Source: Tritrichomonas musculus
Lineage: Eukaryota; Parabasalia; Tritrichomonadida; Tritrichomonadidae
DNA: 64,000 bases
Direction: 5' to 3'
Assembly: GCA_039105265.1 (NCBI GenBank)
Contig: JAPFFF010000002.1
Location: 5,828,001-5,892,000 of the forward strand
The position numbers and the translations under genes are program-made. Every line of letters starts with the position of its first letter. Position 1 is the first letter of the stretch. This document shows, one piece after another, positions 12,080 to 24,070 of the stretch. A model generated the notes under the pieces. The model ran no database searches. It saw nothing but the letters and a program-made list of their open reading frames with translations, and was not told the origin of the DNA.

Positions 12080-14615
12080 ATCTATTTATTCGACTAAATC
12101 TCAAATCACAACTACCAATTTTATATTAGAGTCATGATAAGTTACACTCGATCATTAGTTTTATGCATTCTCCCAAGCAAATATATAAATTGATTTAAAA
12201 TACCTTATGAGTAATTATTTTTTAAAACTATATATATGATTAAATATACAAGAATATTTAAAAAATATTAATATCCCATCAAGAAAAATTTGTAAAACGA
12301 TAAAACTTAAATTTGAAAAGAAAAAATTGAGAGAAAAAAATATTTGAATAGGCATTCAAATTAGATTTATTTTGAATAAAACATTTTTATCTCAATAATA
12401 TAAATAAATTATAGAGATATTTTAGATAAAAAAACTATTATATATTATATAAAATATTATATGTACTTATGAAAAATACAAACAAATTATACTATGAGTT
12501 TTTGTGTTAAAAATTTGCACTACTCAATTTTTTTTTTTATTCATTTTTAATTCTGAATTTACTTATGTGCTTAGTTATTTTGGAAATGAAATTTCCCTAT
12601 ATTAAAGATGATAGTCTATTTTATTATTAAAATTTAATAATTAAAAATCATAGAACCTCTAAACATCATTAAAATTCATAAATATCGCAATTAATTGATT
12701 TATTCAGCTGATAAATAATTATATTTGCTTGATATGATTTTATATAACAACTATTTGTTATTATTCCCCCGAAAACTTTGATTTTTAATGAACATAAATA
12801 TTCATGCAATTATTTCCATTTCAACTCCAAAATGAAAATAATATATTTAATATGCTTTATTAAATAAATATATATTAAAAAAATTATATTTTGTAATAAC
12901 AATTCCTTATTAAAAAAACATTAATTATAATATAATAGAATTATTAACACCAATCGTCGACAAAATAAAATATTAATGTAAATAAACACTCAACAGAAAG
13001 GATTATTCCCCAGGATTTCAAAAATAAAAAATGCGATATGGAATTTTATAAGTCTACTATAAATTTTATTTAAAAGACATAATATCATTTTATCATTTAG
13101 CACTAAAATAGAATGTCAAAACCATTAATCTACAAGTCCTTTGGATGATCAAAAAAAATATCATTAGTCATTAATTTCATCACACTTGAAATAATTATGT
13201 AATGTATCATTAAGGATTATTTTATCTAATATAAATAATCAATATATTTAAAAAATATTGTTTTTTCTTGTTCTTATAATAAGATATAAATGCTTTTTTA
13301 AGGCTTCTTAACGTACGAAAAACGGTTACCCTTGCTCCTTTCTCGATTATAAAATAGGTTATTTTACAACTTATATTGATAATTATCCACTTAAAAATTT
13401 AGTAATCTTTATTCCACATAATGTATTTATGAATATTTTTGTTTTCAAACAATATCTATTAAAAAACTATTTTAATTAAATACTTATTTATTATGCAGCA
13501 AAATTTAGTATTATATATTATATAACATCTAATTTAGATTTAAATATTATTATTATACAAAGCTAATATTAAGATATTTTGATTTTATATAATTATTTTT
13601 CTTTCCTACTTTTTCTATGTCAATAATTCTTAATCTTCATTCAATAAAAACATCACAAAAAGTTGCCGATAAAAGGCATTATCTCAAAAAATTGATTTAA
13701 AATATTCATCAACTGATATAAACTTTTCTCAAAATTACAAATAATTATTGAAAAATTTAAATAAGTTATAGAAAAAAAAAAAATAATTTTAAAATGTTGA
13801 TATATCAAAATATGATATAGATTTTTCTAGTAAAAACAATTTATATACTACTCAAATATATTCCAAATAATATAAAAATCAAAATACTTTAAATAAATAC
13901 AGTAATATATCTTGATTTAATACCAAATACGTTTATAATAAGTTTTGATTTAATCATAATCTTCATTTTTCTACATCAAAAAAATAAAATAAGAAAAAAT
14001 GATTTACATATTTTCTAATATTGATTCACATATATATATTTTAATATGTTTTTGTTAGCAATTTACTGATTGGTTTATGAATATTATAGAATAATCGTAT
14101 ATATTCAGAGGGTTCTTTATAACGTTTAAAGCTAGTATAATATGTAAAAAATGATAAAGAATATTATTCGAGGAGATTTTCTATCTATTTCAACAATGAA
14201 CCAAGAAAATTAAATTATTAGATATAAATCGCTGATCTAAAAATATACGAATTAGCATTTTATATCGCAAAGTTCGACGTAAAACTCAATTGTCTACAAT
14301 GTCCTGGTACTTACAAACTTTTTTCTCGTGGAGTTTGTTGCGATTAAATTAGATATTATATTTGAAAAAGGAATTTTGGGATAAAAATTGCGTCATTGTA
14401 ATCTCCACGGAACCCCGATTAATATATATTTTTTTCGGCTTCTTACTCTATAAATGCTGCAGCGCTTAACATTTTGGAATTTTTTAATGATATGTTTTTG
14501 AGAGGAAAAATGATACTAAATATTTTTTCTTTATCAATTGGAGATATTATTTTTTTTACCTTTTCAATTTTTGATAACTTAAGTGAAAAATTGAGTACTT
14601 AGGTGAAATAAACCC

Positions 14616-15080
14616 GAAAAAGTTGATTATAAAATTTCATTTTGGATATGTGGATAAAATATAATTATTGGCTTTAACAAAATGACAAGAAAATAAAACA
14701 ACTTAAGATTAAATGAGAAATATCATTTTTGAAAGAAATAAATAGTATTACCTTTTTATTGTTCGACTATACCAACTTGTCAATATCTCATAATAATTAA
14801 TAAAAAATAAAAATGTCTATAATTAATGACATATTAAAGAGAAAAATGATAATTATCAGATCTTTTACGTAAAGGAACATAAATATCAAGGAATATATAT
14901 TTTTTACTCCAAATTTTGACGAAACGTTTTGATAAAAACCGCAAATCTAAAGTTCAAAATTTTGAATTGAATTATTCGATGAATATTTTTCTAAGAAAAA
15001 TTGAAACAAGTGGTTGAAAAAGATTTGAGAACAACTTAGTGAAATTTGTTGATTTTTATGATTTCAAATTTTTTATTTGA
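14616..15080. other. Intergenic, AT-rich
   Basis: Starts with the right copy of GAAAAAGTT (14616-14624). Otherwise AT-rich with no feature seen before the 195-residue gene. Confidence 0.5.
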
Positions 15081-15668
15081 ATGATAAACAATCAAAACAG
15101 AATCAACGATAATCAACTACGTGAAGTAGAAAATACCAAAAGCATCGCAAAAAGCAACCATAGCACAGATACTGAGCCTGAAGTTGAAGGTGACATTTCA
15201 ACCTTAAATAAAAAGAAAACAGAGGAAGAAGAAATAGAGAAAAAAGAAGTCAGTGGAGGAGGAGAAGAAATAAAACGAAAGATCAGGAGTAAAAATGGAT
15301 TCGATTATTTGATTCATAAAATTCCAACTTACAAATATGAAAATTCAACTCAAAAGAAAAGGAAAAATAATACTAAAAGGACAAATAAAGATCATAATAA
15401 TAAAGGAGAAGAAGAAATATATTTGATGAATGAATTATATACAAATAATAATCGATTTGTTAGTTATGAAGAAGGATTTTTGACGGTTGCGAAACATTGT
15501 TTACGATATCATAATAAATTCACACGAGAACAATGTCGTCAATATCTTGAACGAAGTTATATCATTGACTTTTCACATGATGAATTTATTCCTTTTTTAA
15601 GTCATCTTCGAAGTCGAGAATTCAACAAATATTTCATGATAACCCAACGTCAACTTAAATATATTTAA
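15081..15668 (+). CDS. 195-residue unknown family, copy 1
   Basis: An ATG-initiated 195-codon frame. Residues 1-45 are Asn/Ser-rich and polar. Residues 45-70 are strongly acidic then mixed (KKTEEEEIEKKEVSGGGEE), and about 85-105 are basic (KKRKNNTKRTNK). A conserved C-terminal block of about 80 residues runs from YTNNNRFVSYEEG to the end and contains KHCLRYHNKFTREQC. There is no signal peptide or membrane segment. Two close paralogues lie on the other strand at 24071-24658 and 26393-26980. Similarity continues past the stop into the 3' flank (to about 15712), which indicates recent duplication of a DNA block. Copy 1 differs from the others mainly in its first 25 residues. I do not recognise the family; a nuclear or nucleic-acid role is only a guess from the basic/acidic stretches. 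Confidence 0.7.
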   Translation: MINNQNRINDNQLREVENTKSIAKSNHSTDTEPEVEGDISTLNKKKTEEEEIEKKEVSGGGEEIKRKIRSKNGFDYLIHKIPTYKYENSTQKKRKNNTKRTNKDHNNKGEEEIYLMNELYTNNNRFVSYEEGFLTVAKHCLRYHNKFTREQCRQYLERSYIIDFSHDEFIPFLSHLRSREFNKYFMITQRQLKYI

Positions 15669-15712
15669 CTATATTTCTTTATTGACTTTAATTTAGCATT
15701 GATTTGTTCAAA

Positions 15713-17576
15713 TAGACTATATCTAAAAATCATTGATAAATATTTATAATATTCTTATTTTTTCTAAATATTCTTTTGCTTTTTAACATAAAATCAAGTA
15801 AAAAAAGAAATGGGAGAAATAAAACCATTTTTTTGCTATTTATTAAAATATTATTTGTATTATATTTTTAAATTAGAATAACTTGATTAAAAAGAAAATT
15901 AGTTTATATTAATCACAAAAAACAACTTTAATATAAACATATATAAACCATAAATGTCAATCAAAAAAAAATATTATTAATTTTTTTCAGATAACCCATA
16001 GCAATCAATTAATACTTTCATTTTTATTTTTATATAATAGTGTAAATGCGAATATAGGATAAAAATAATGAAAAATTATAAAATACTAAATATAAAACCA
16101 AAATCATAAATGTTTATATCCCTCAGAAAAAGTATTTTATGAAATTTGCGATATTTCAATATCATTCATCAATTAAATATTATATTAATAAAGATAAATC
16201 ATTCTTATGCAATTATGCAAATTGAAATATAATACAAAATGTATTCGTAATATATTCAAAATTCTATTACAATTCAATTTAAATTCAATTGTAATTCAAA
16301 ATTAGTTATGAAATCATTTTGCTCAAGATAAATTCGTATACCAAAATGACAACCAATATCATGATTACAAGTACAATTTGGAGAGAAATAATAATATTTT
16401 CATAACTTCCTATATAGTTTTTTTATTCTACATCAAAAAAAAGAATCAACAGTTATGCAGAGCCGAAATATATTTCATGTATTGATTAATAAACAAGATA
16501 AAACTAAAAATAGTGATCAAATCATAATTTTGAGTTATAAATTAAGCTGTTTGAAACATATTGATAATGTCATTACATAAATAAATTGCATTTTATCAAC
16601 AATATCTTCAAATATTTAGTTGTTTATCAATTCGTAATATGTTTCATGGGTCAATAAAAATCAACTTCTTTCATTACTTTGATCGATAATATAAATTACT
16701 TGATTGAATTGAATCTTGTCAAATTTAAAATTATAGCAAACTCATAGTTCCATATATTAATATATTCAACTCCTTTTCAATTAGATAAAAAGCTTTATCG
16801 CAAATTTCTCAAATAGATAAATTCGCATAATTTCCTTATTCTCGCTTTCATAAATCTGGTTTATTTTGTGTCGTGTCGGACAAAAATTAACAATATCAAC
16901 CATTATCTGCTTATTATGAAAATACAAGTTCAATGGTTTACTAATTCATTTGGATGTTTAAAACAATTTTTTTTCCTCTTTGATATCCATGCTGTTTTCG
17001 CAAGTCCCAAAGAATGATTTGTACCAAATGAATACAACAATCTTTACGTGATATTAATATATTTTCGTCAACAATTTCATGTGAAAAAATTTAGCCAAAG
17101 TAACTCTTTGCTATTCCTAAGTCCAAACTAGAGAAATATTCATAATTTTTCAGTCTATCAAATTCCTATAAATCAAAATTTATCTATTGTCATCCTGTAT
17201 TAACTTATTTTTTAAAAAGCTATTCATACATTTGATAATAATGTTTATTAAAAAAAAATCATTAGTCTCATTTGATAATTTTGTAGCTTTTTGAATATAT
17301 TTTACCAAAATTTGAAATGCAGATTCAATTTTTGAAATATTTAATAACGATCTAATGTTCAAAAAATAGTTAACTTTTAAATAAAGACAAATGATTTTTT
17401 CGATAATATGATAAAACTAGTTTCAATATCAAAAAGCACTTATATTAACAACAAAGATAACTTACTAGTATATAACATCAACCTTTTTTTAAATAAATTA
17501 TCAATGGAATTTTTTTTTTGTAGAGAAAAACCAAATTAAAATAAGAAAAATCAACTTTATTATATATATAAAATAA
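15713..17576. other. Long AT-rich intergenic stretch
   Basis: About 1.9 kb with no convincing gene, RNA or repeat. A 60-codon minus-strand frame near 17180-17362 has no family resemblance and is not called. Confidence 0.55.
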
Positions 17577-17882
17577 TCAATTTTCACCTTTATCTTCTTC
17601 TTCCTCTTCAATTACCTGGTCAGCGATATAAGGTGGTTGAGCAGTTATAATTAGAGGCTGATTAATTGTACTCTGGCTTAATTTCTTTTTCCTTATACAC
17701 CAAATAATAATAACTATTATAATAATGACAGCAACTGCTGATACTAAAATAGTAATAATTTTAATGTAATCGATATGAATTTTTTTTTTCGATAAACTCG
17801 GTTTATCTATCTTATTTGTTGAATCATTGGGAGTGAACTTTTTATTCTCAAGAATTGAGAATAAAAATATATAAAAAATCAT
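17577..17882 (-). CDS. Small single-pass membrane protein
   Basis: A 101-residue ATG-initiated frame. Residues 1-12 are hydrophobic and could be a short signal peptide. Residues about 42-62 form a strong transmembrane helix (ILVSAVAVIIIIVIIIW), followed by a basic stop-transfer CIRKKK. The cytoplasmic tail ends in a run of Glu (EEEEEDKGEN). The layout of short ectodomain, helix, KKK and acidic tail resembles the C-terminus of trichomonad type I surface proteins, including the Cys-rich protein next door. It may be a small real gene or the surviving 3' part of a larger one. Confidence 0.5.
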   Translation of the reverse strand: MIFYIFLFSILENKKFTPNDSTNKIDKPSLSKKKIHIDYIKIITILVSAVAVIIIIVIIIWCIRKKKLSQSTINQPLIITAQPPYIADQVIEEEEEDKGEN

Positions 17883-18039
17883 TTTCAGTTTAAAATATCC
17901 TCACTAATTTCATATAACATGTCACAAATATAAAAATTATGATCATTCACATTCACTTAAAAAACAAAGGTGTAAAATGGCATCAAAAAAAAGTATTTTA
18001 AAACTTTTTTTTTTTTTTATTTAAAGGGATAATAAAAAC

Positions 18040-18479
18040 AGCAAAGTTTGTTTGGACATGACCAACCAACTATATTCAAATTTTTTTTTAAAAAAATGAC
18101 TTTTTGATAAAACAACTTTTTGAATAAATATAATGTTGAACTTGTTAAAATCGACTAAACAAACTAAAAAAAGGTAAAAAATCAAATAAAATATTCCCTT
18201 GAAACTAATTATTTTTTGAATCTACTGGTTAAAATCGACTAAACAGACTAAATATCGTTTTCCCTTGAAATTAATTTATTTTTTGAATCTACCTCCTATT
18301 TTTTGAATCGACCCCCTTTATTTCTCTCACTTTAACTTTTTTATTCACATATAAGAATCATTCACAAATAAACTGATTTTATTAAAAAAGTTTACTTATC
18401 AAAAATCTCTTTATTCAAAAAGCTGTTTTATCAAATATTTGAATATAGTTTGTTGGTCATATCACCAACAAACTTTGCT
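18040..18479. mobile_element. MITE-like element with about 80-bp inverted ends
   Basis: AGCAAAGTTTGTTTGG at 18040 and its diverged complement ending at 18479 open inverted repeats. With small gaps these continue through TATATTCAAAT and GATAAAACAACTTTTTGAA. Inside are two direct copies of a block beginning GTTAAAATCGACTAAAC (about 18147 and 18230). No coding capacity. The flanking duplication is unclear. It lies just 3' of the Cys-rich surface-protein gene. Confidence 0.6.
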
Positions 18480-18522
18480 ATTTTATATTTCTCTTATTTA
18501 AATGATATTTTTTTTTTTTTCC

Positions 18523-21500
18523 TTAGATTTCTAATTTTTCACGAGAGCCAGCAGGTTCTCCAGTTCTTGGATGAGCTGGGATTGCCTTCTTCTTTACGAC
18601 TAGGAACCAAATGCAAAGGAACACAACGAGACCGACAGCAACCACGCAACCAACGACGATACCAGCGATAGCACCACCGCTCAATCCCTTCTTCTTCTTT
18701 CCACCGTCGCCTCCTCCTTGGTCTGGCGAAACAGCTCTCTTAGCGATCTTTACGGTAGTTGCGCCTTGAGTGACGCACTCGGTAGAAGTGAATTGGTCGC
18801 CTCCGTTGTACTTGAAGTTCTGGCAAGCTTGCTGACTATTTTCACCGGTGAATGAAGCGATCTTGAATGTTTCTTCTCCTTCTTGCAAATGAGCCCCTTG
18901 TGACATATTCACTATTTGAACGTTAGAGTTGGAGAAGTCTGGGAATGGACTGATGAACTGGATTGGGATCTTATTCACGTTTGATGAGTTGTAATAGACT
19001 TGATAATTTGTGATCTTGACACGACTGTTTCCTTTGACGAACAAGACAGATTGAATTCCGATCTTAAGAGTAGTTAATGTTAAGTTTTCTGGTGAGAATT
19101 CGGAACCACTTTGGATCTTAGTTGTTTCAATGACAGTGTTGTAAATTGTTGCTTGGCCAATGACAGATTGTTTGCCATAGACTTCAACTTCTCTGACGTT
19201 AATTTGGGCCTTTGTTGAAGTCAATGTCATTGTGTTTCCTGATTGATCAAGGGAGATCTTCTTAAGGAAGACTGACGTAGAGCCAGAAGGAGGATCGATT
19301 GTAATCAAGCCACTTCCTTTAAGGACGTAGTTGTTGTTGTTGTCAGGGATGACAATGTTGGCTCCGTTTGGACATGAAAGATCAACTTGTGTTGATGGAT
19401 CAGCATTGACTGTAACACCTTCTCCTGTTGATGGTTGTGGGATGTTCAATTGGAAGTACGTTGGGCCTCTTGGAATGACGATCTTAGTGATTTTAATTGG
19501 AACTAACAAGATGTATAAAGTGCCTGGAACAAATGTTGCATTTGACAAAATTGTGTACATTGAGCCAGACACAATAACGTATTGATAGAAGATTGTTTCA
19601 GTCTGATCGATTTGGTATTGATCTTGTGGTTGCTGTGGTGGTGCAACTGGGCTGAAAGGCTCAACACATTGATTATTAACGAAATCATAATCTTCATCAC
19701 AAACACAAGTTCCTGGGAAGATGTCAGATTCTTCGAAGTGATTCTTTTTATCACATTTCAAGCAGAATGTTGGATCGCTCTTTGAGCACTTTGTGCAGCC
19801 AAGTACGTTGACACAATCAGCATGACCTTCGCTGTAGCATTTCTTATGATCGTCGCTCTCTTCATAACCGTTTTCACACTTGAAGCAATAAGAGCCGTCG
19901 TCTGTGCAGAAGGCGCAATTTGGCATTGACGTGCATGGCTTTAAGCATGGCAATTCACCTGATACATAACCGCCTTTTGGACACTTGACGCATTGGTTAT
20001 TTTCTAATCCATAATCATCATCGCATTCAATGCAAGTTGATGAATTAAAGGCACATTTGTCACACTTCTTGAGATTCTTGTCGTGCTTGTCACATTCGAC
20101 TTCTCGTGCACGCATGCATTCACCTAGGACGTATTCAAAGCCTCTCTTGCATTCACACTCGCCGTCTTCGCGGTCAAGAATGAAGTTCTTGCTTTCATCG
20201 CATTTGACACATTTCCTGGAGCCGTTGTAGGCGCATTCTAAGCATCCTGGAATGTTGTAGGAACAGCTTCCTGGAGTGTCTTCAATGCAGGACTGATAAT
20301 CATCACTTGGATGATAACCACTCTGACATGTGAGGCAATAAATTTGTCCGTTTTCAGTCGCACAGTCATCATCGTCGTACTTGCGGCCAATGTGGCAGTT
20401 TGGAATGATCGAGCAGTCTGGATTGCATGGGTGCCTTGAGTCCTCATACAAATGCGGGGCACACTTGGTGCAGTAGCCGCCTCTGAGTCCATAGCCATAC
20501 TGGCACTCGGTGCATTTGTTTGGATCCTTCTTGTCGCACTTGAAGCAGTTGGAAACAAGCTGCGAGCATCCATTTCGTGACTTCATTGAACAGTTTCCAA
20601 ACGGATTTGGCGCATAATTGCCTGGATAGTTACAAACTTCGCAAAGATGTGTCCTTAAGTTGCACACTGAGCATGTTCCTGCAGCTCCGTATGGCGTTTC
20701 CGTGCATTGCGCTTGAGTCCTCATTTGGCAGCCGCCGTGCTGGTCTGGCTCGTAGATTTCTGGATAGTTACAGTATGAACAAAGGTTCAATTGTGGGTTG
20801 CAAATTCCGCATGTTCCGGCAGCCCCGTCAGTGACGTTGATGCACTTGGTTGGAGCTTGATATGAGCAGTTTCCGTATTTGTTGGGAACGTGGTCGTTTG
20901 CATAGTTGCAGACTTCGCAAAGATTAGTGGTTGAATTACATATTGAGCAAGTACCGGCTGCACCCAATTGAACTTCTGTACAGTTTGGTTTGAAGGGGGA
21001 GCAGGTTCCATTCTCGTTTGGCATGTAATCGTTTGCATAGTTGCATTCTTCGCAAAGATCTGTAATGGGATTGCATACTGAACATGAGCCAGCTGGTCCA
21101 TTGGGAGTTGGAACGCATTTCTTTGGTATTAATGTGCAGGTTCCGTTTTGATTTGGTGCATATTGTCCATTGAAGTTGCAGATTTGACAAATATCTTCTT
21201 CTGTGTTGCAGACTGCACAGCTCCCTTCTGGTCCACCTGGTATTGGATTGCATCGTGGTTTTAATGAGCAGTTTCCGAGTTGATTTGGAATATATTTATC
21301 TGGATAATTACATGATTTGCAAACATCGGCTTCAGTATCGCATTCTGAGCAAGTTCCTGCAGCACCATTTGGCGTTGGAGTACACCTTGGGGGCTTTTGT
21401 GAGCAGTTTCCGAGTTCATTTGGAATATATTTTTCTGGATAATTACAGATTCTGCAAACATCGGCTTCAGTATCGCATTCTGCGCAGGTTCCTGCAGCAC

Positions 21501-21837
21501 CTTTATCTATTTGAGAACATTTTCTTTGAATAATGGAGCAGTTTCCTAGATCGTTTGGTTCGTATTGGTCATTATAATTGCAAACTTGGCAGAGGTCTGC
21601 TGTGGTATTGCATGTCTTACATGAACCTGCTTCACCATTTTCCTTTGGAATACATTTTGATGGTGGTCTACGTGAGCATGTTCCGTTTTCATTTGGTTGA
21701 AATATGTCTGGATAGTTACAGACTTGGCATAAATTAGTTACTTGATCGCAAGTAGCACAAGTACCAGCTTCACCTTGTTGAACAGGGGTGCATTCAGCTT
21801 GGTATGATCTTATTAGAAGAAGAGAAAGGAAAAGCAT
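18523..21837 (-). CDS. Cys-rich type I surface protein with nine tandem repeats
   Basis: A 1104-residue protein with an N-terminal signal peptide (MLFLSLLLIRSYQA). Nine tandem repeats of about 45 residues follow, each of the form C..GAAGTCxxCxxxxxLCxVCNYxxxYxPNxxGxCS. A further Cys-rich region (about residues 430-715) has CxxC pairs like furin-type or Giardia VSP-like domains. About 300 residues rich in beta-strand-like Ile/Val/Asn come next. Then a transmembrane helix (GAIAGIVVGCVVAVGLVVFL) and a short basic tail complete it. Nearly every repeat ends in an N-glycosylation sequon (NGT or NCS). The gene is much less AT-rich than its surroundings, with regular codon use, suggesting high expression. 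The probable location is the plasma membrane with an extracellular adhesive or protective role; ligands are unknown. Confidence 0.9.
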   Translation of the reverse strand: MLFLSLLLIRSYQAECTPVQQGEAGTCATCDQVTNLCQVCNYPDIFQPNENGTCSRRPPSKCIPKENGEAGSCKTCNTTADLCQVCNYNDQYEPNDLGNCSIIQRKCSQIDKGAAGTCAECDTEADVCRICNYPEKYIPNELGNCSQKPPRCTPTPNGAAGTCSECDTEADVCKSCNYPDKYIPNQLGNCSLKPRCNPIPGGPEGSCAVCNTEEDICQICNFNGQYAPNQNGTCTLIPKKCVPTPNGPAGSCSVCNPITDLCEECNYANDYMPNENGTCSPFKPNCTEVQLGAAGTCSICNSTTNLCEVCNYANDHVPNKYGNCSYQAPTKCINVTDGAAGTCGICNPQLNLCSYCNYPEIYEPDQHGGCQMRTQAQCTETPYGAAGTCSVCNLRTHLCEVCNYPGNYAPNPFGNCSMKSRNGCSQLVSNCFKCDKKDPNKCTECQYGYGLRGGYCTKCAPHLYEDSRHPCNPDCSIIPNCHIGRKYDDDDCATENGQIYCLTCQSGYHPSDDYQSCIEDTPGSCSYNIPGCLECAYNGSRKCVKCDESKNFILDREDGECECKRGFEYVLGECMRAREVECDKHDKNLKKCDKCAFNSSTCIECDDDYGLENNQCVKCPKGGYVSGELPCLKPCTSMPNCAFCTDDGSYCFKCENGYEESDDHKKCYSEGHADCVNVLGCTKCSKSDPTFCLKCDKKNHFEESDIFPGTCVCDEDYDFVNNQCVEPFSPVAPPQQPQDQYQIDQTETIFYQYVIVSGSMYTILSNATFVPGTLYILLVPIKITKIVIPRGPTYFQLNIPQPSTGEGVTVNADPSTQVDLSCPNGANIVIPDNNNNYVLKGSGLITIDPPSGSTSVFLKKISLDQSGNTMTLTSTKAQINVREVEVYGKQSVIGQATIYNTVIETTKIQSGSEFSPENLTLTTLKIGIQSVLFVKGNSRVKITNYQVYYNSSNVNKIPIQFISPFPDFSNSNVQIVNMSQGAHLQEGEETFKIASFTGENSQQACQNFKYNGGDQFTSTECVTQGATTVKIAKRAVSPDQGGGDGGKKKKGLSGGAIAGIVVGCVVAVGLVVFLCIWFLVVKKKAIPAHPRTGEPAGSREKLEI

Positions 21838-24070
21838 ATAAAAGAATAAAGTTTATTTCACTACTTATTTAATTTTATCCACTTTTTCAACAATCTTAAT
21901 AAAATATTTCTTTTGAAATAATGAGTTTTCCTATCAAATTTTTTTATTTGAATGAATTGAAATTAGACCAAACGATTATTTTCATATATTATTTACCGCT
22001 AGAAAAATTTTATTTAATTGAAAAAGTTCGAGTTATTTCACTTTTGGAACAATGATTATTATTCTTCATTTCACCAACTCTTTATGCAAAATATTAAAAA
22101 CAATTGAATTCAAACTTATAAACCTTAATGTTATATTTTTTTTTACTTATTATAAATTCTATAAAAACAATCGGCTTTTTTTATATGGCATTTTCGATCA
22201 TAAAACGGTTTTATTCAATACTAAGTGAAAATTGAAAGAAATTATCGAGTTAGTATCTTTTTATATGAAAAAAAGGATGAAACATTAACTTAATATATAA
22301 ACGTAAAAACATGGATATTTTTGAAATATTTAGTTTTAAAATATATTACATCAATTTAATAAATAAAAAATTTATAATATCGAGATTTTGTACTGGAATA
22401 CTAGAATATCTATCATAAATATCGATATTGATTCTTTCTTAAGTTTCAAAACTAGAATTACATTTGAAATACTAACATTATATTTTTTATCTATTAATTT
22501 GATTTGACTAATTCCAAATTTTTAACATGAAACTATTTTATTTTAAGAATTAATTATTCAAATCTTATTTTTCATCAATAATTATCAGGATAATAGTTTT
22601 TTAAAAGAGATATTTTTTTTTTTATATAAAACATAACTTAAGTTTTGCTCAACTAGATATTTATATACATTTAATTTAGTTCATATTTTAAATAAAATTT
22701 GTTATTAACTTTTGAATTCTTCTTTTCTACATCACAATTCTTTTTGATAAAACTTTTAAATGCTATTTTCTTAACAATTATTAGAAGATAGGCTAGTTTT
22801 TTGGTTAATCGATATCAAAATGCAACTTTTTTGTGCATTTTAATGTATTCGAGAATCTCAAGAGGTGAAATGTGAGATAAAAAGTAATGAAATTGTTTAT
22901 CTCAAATTTTTTTGTTCATTAAGATAATCAATATTAAACAATTTCATTGGAAATACATTAAAATGTACAATTATACATATATGAATGTTTTCAAATAATA
23001 TTGTTTATTTGTTATCCAATTACAATTGAAAATTTTCAAATTTTGAATTGCTTCTGATCGTATTCGATGATCAATTGAATATAAATTACGGAAAGTGTTC
23101 AATTTAATGTGAACAATTTTCGACATATTCAATGACAATTACTTACAGTTTATTCAAATATAACTTTATTTAACTTGATATTAAAAACAAAAATAAGTTT
23201 TTAGTATCAAGTTTAGGCTTACTATTTCTTCAAAATCGATATCAATTATCTGTTCGTTTTTTAATATCAATTATCAGTACGTTTTTTTTAACATTGATAA
23301 CAAAATTACTAATTTGATAATCCATCTCGATATCAAATATCAAGAAAAATTGTAATATTATATCATTAAAATTTTAATAGAAATAAAAAATACAATTATA
23401 TTTGCCTATAATAACTTTTAAATAATTAAAAATGTGAATATATGCTTTATCAAAGTGATATATTATTTTACAAAGATAAAATAAAATATAATAATGGTTA
23501 TAAAGTGAATAATATATGATTAAGATTTATAAATTCTGATATCGATTCTCAAAATTACATACTTGCCTACCATTTACCCAAAAAGTAGGTTTCAAAAATA
23601 GATATGAACTATATTTTGAGAAATAATATGTATAAAAATAACTTTAAATCAAATAATCTGTTATTTTAAATAAAAGTATCGATTCTCATATTAACTTGAT
23701 TGAAGTTAAAAAAATTTTAAATATCTTCATCAGGAAAAAAAATATATATGAATTATTTGTTTAGAATGTTAACTACTGAACAACACAAATTCTTTTTTTT
23801 ATTTTTAGTTTTTTTGGGTATTCGTAATTTGATGAATCTCTAAATCCTTTTGAAAATCGAAACCGTTTAAATATGCAATAAAAATTTTCCAAATAAAATA
23901 ATGCCCTTCATTAGAAAATGAAAATTTTAGCGCAAAATCATAAATTAATGCTAATTAAAAAAGTAAAAGAGAGCTATTATTAATTTAAAACAATTTTTAA
24001 TATTAATAATAAATATTAATTGTTCAACTAAAAAAATCAATGCTAAATTAAAGTCAATAAAGAAATATAG
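21838..24070. other. AT-rich intergenic region with diverged MITE remnant
   Basis: No gene seen. Contains poly-T runs, AACTTTTT-type words (21875, 22022) and the MITE-like stretch at about 23212-23576. Confidence 0.5.
23212..23576. mobile_element. Diverged relative of the AGGCTT...AAGCCT MITE
   Basis: Begins TAGGCTTACTATT and ends near ACTTGCCTA, with GATATC/ATCGAT-rich interior. This is the same layout as the better-preserved copies at 51942 and 56998. No matching target duplication was found, so it is an old or partial copy. Confidence 0.4.

Larger units (their letters stand above)
4264..14615. mobile_element. Giant terminal-inverted-repeat DNA transposon, Mutator-like by target duplication
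   Basis: A 10.35-kb element. Its left arm (4264-8626) and right arm (10252-14615) are near-perfect reverse complements of about 4.36 kb each; I saw only isolated differences, for example near 7410 versus 11475. The tips read GGGTTTATTTCACC and its complement. The 9-bp word GAAAAAGTT flanks both ends directly (4255-4263 and 14616-14624). A 9-bp target duplication with long inverted repeats is typical of Mutator-like elements, but I recognise no MULE transposase. The arms are AT-rich and nearly gene-free; a 1.6-kb centre holds decayed coding DNA. The high arm identity argues for a recent origin or arm-to-arm conversion. Because GAAAAAGTT-like words are common here, the duplication is good but not absolute evidence. 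Confidence 0.8.

Noticed and set aside
4264-14615. Assembly artefact explanation for the long inverted arms
   Set aside because: Not fully excluded, but isolated arm differences, a unique centre and exact 9-bp flanking repeats favour a real insertion.
20936-21253. Antisense and out-of-frame reading frames in the Cys-rich gene
   Set aside because: Shadows of a strongly coding repeat region.
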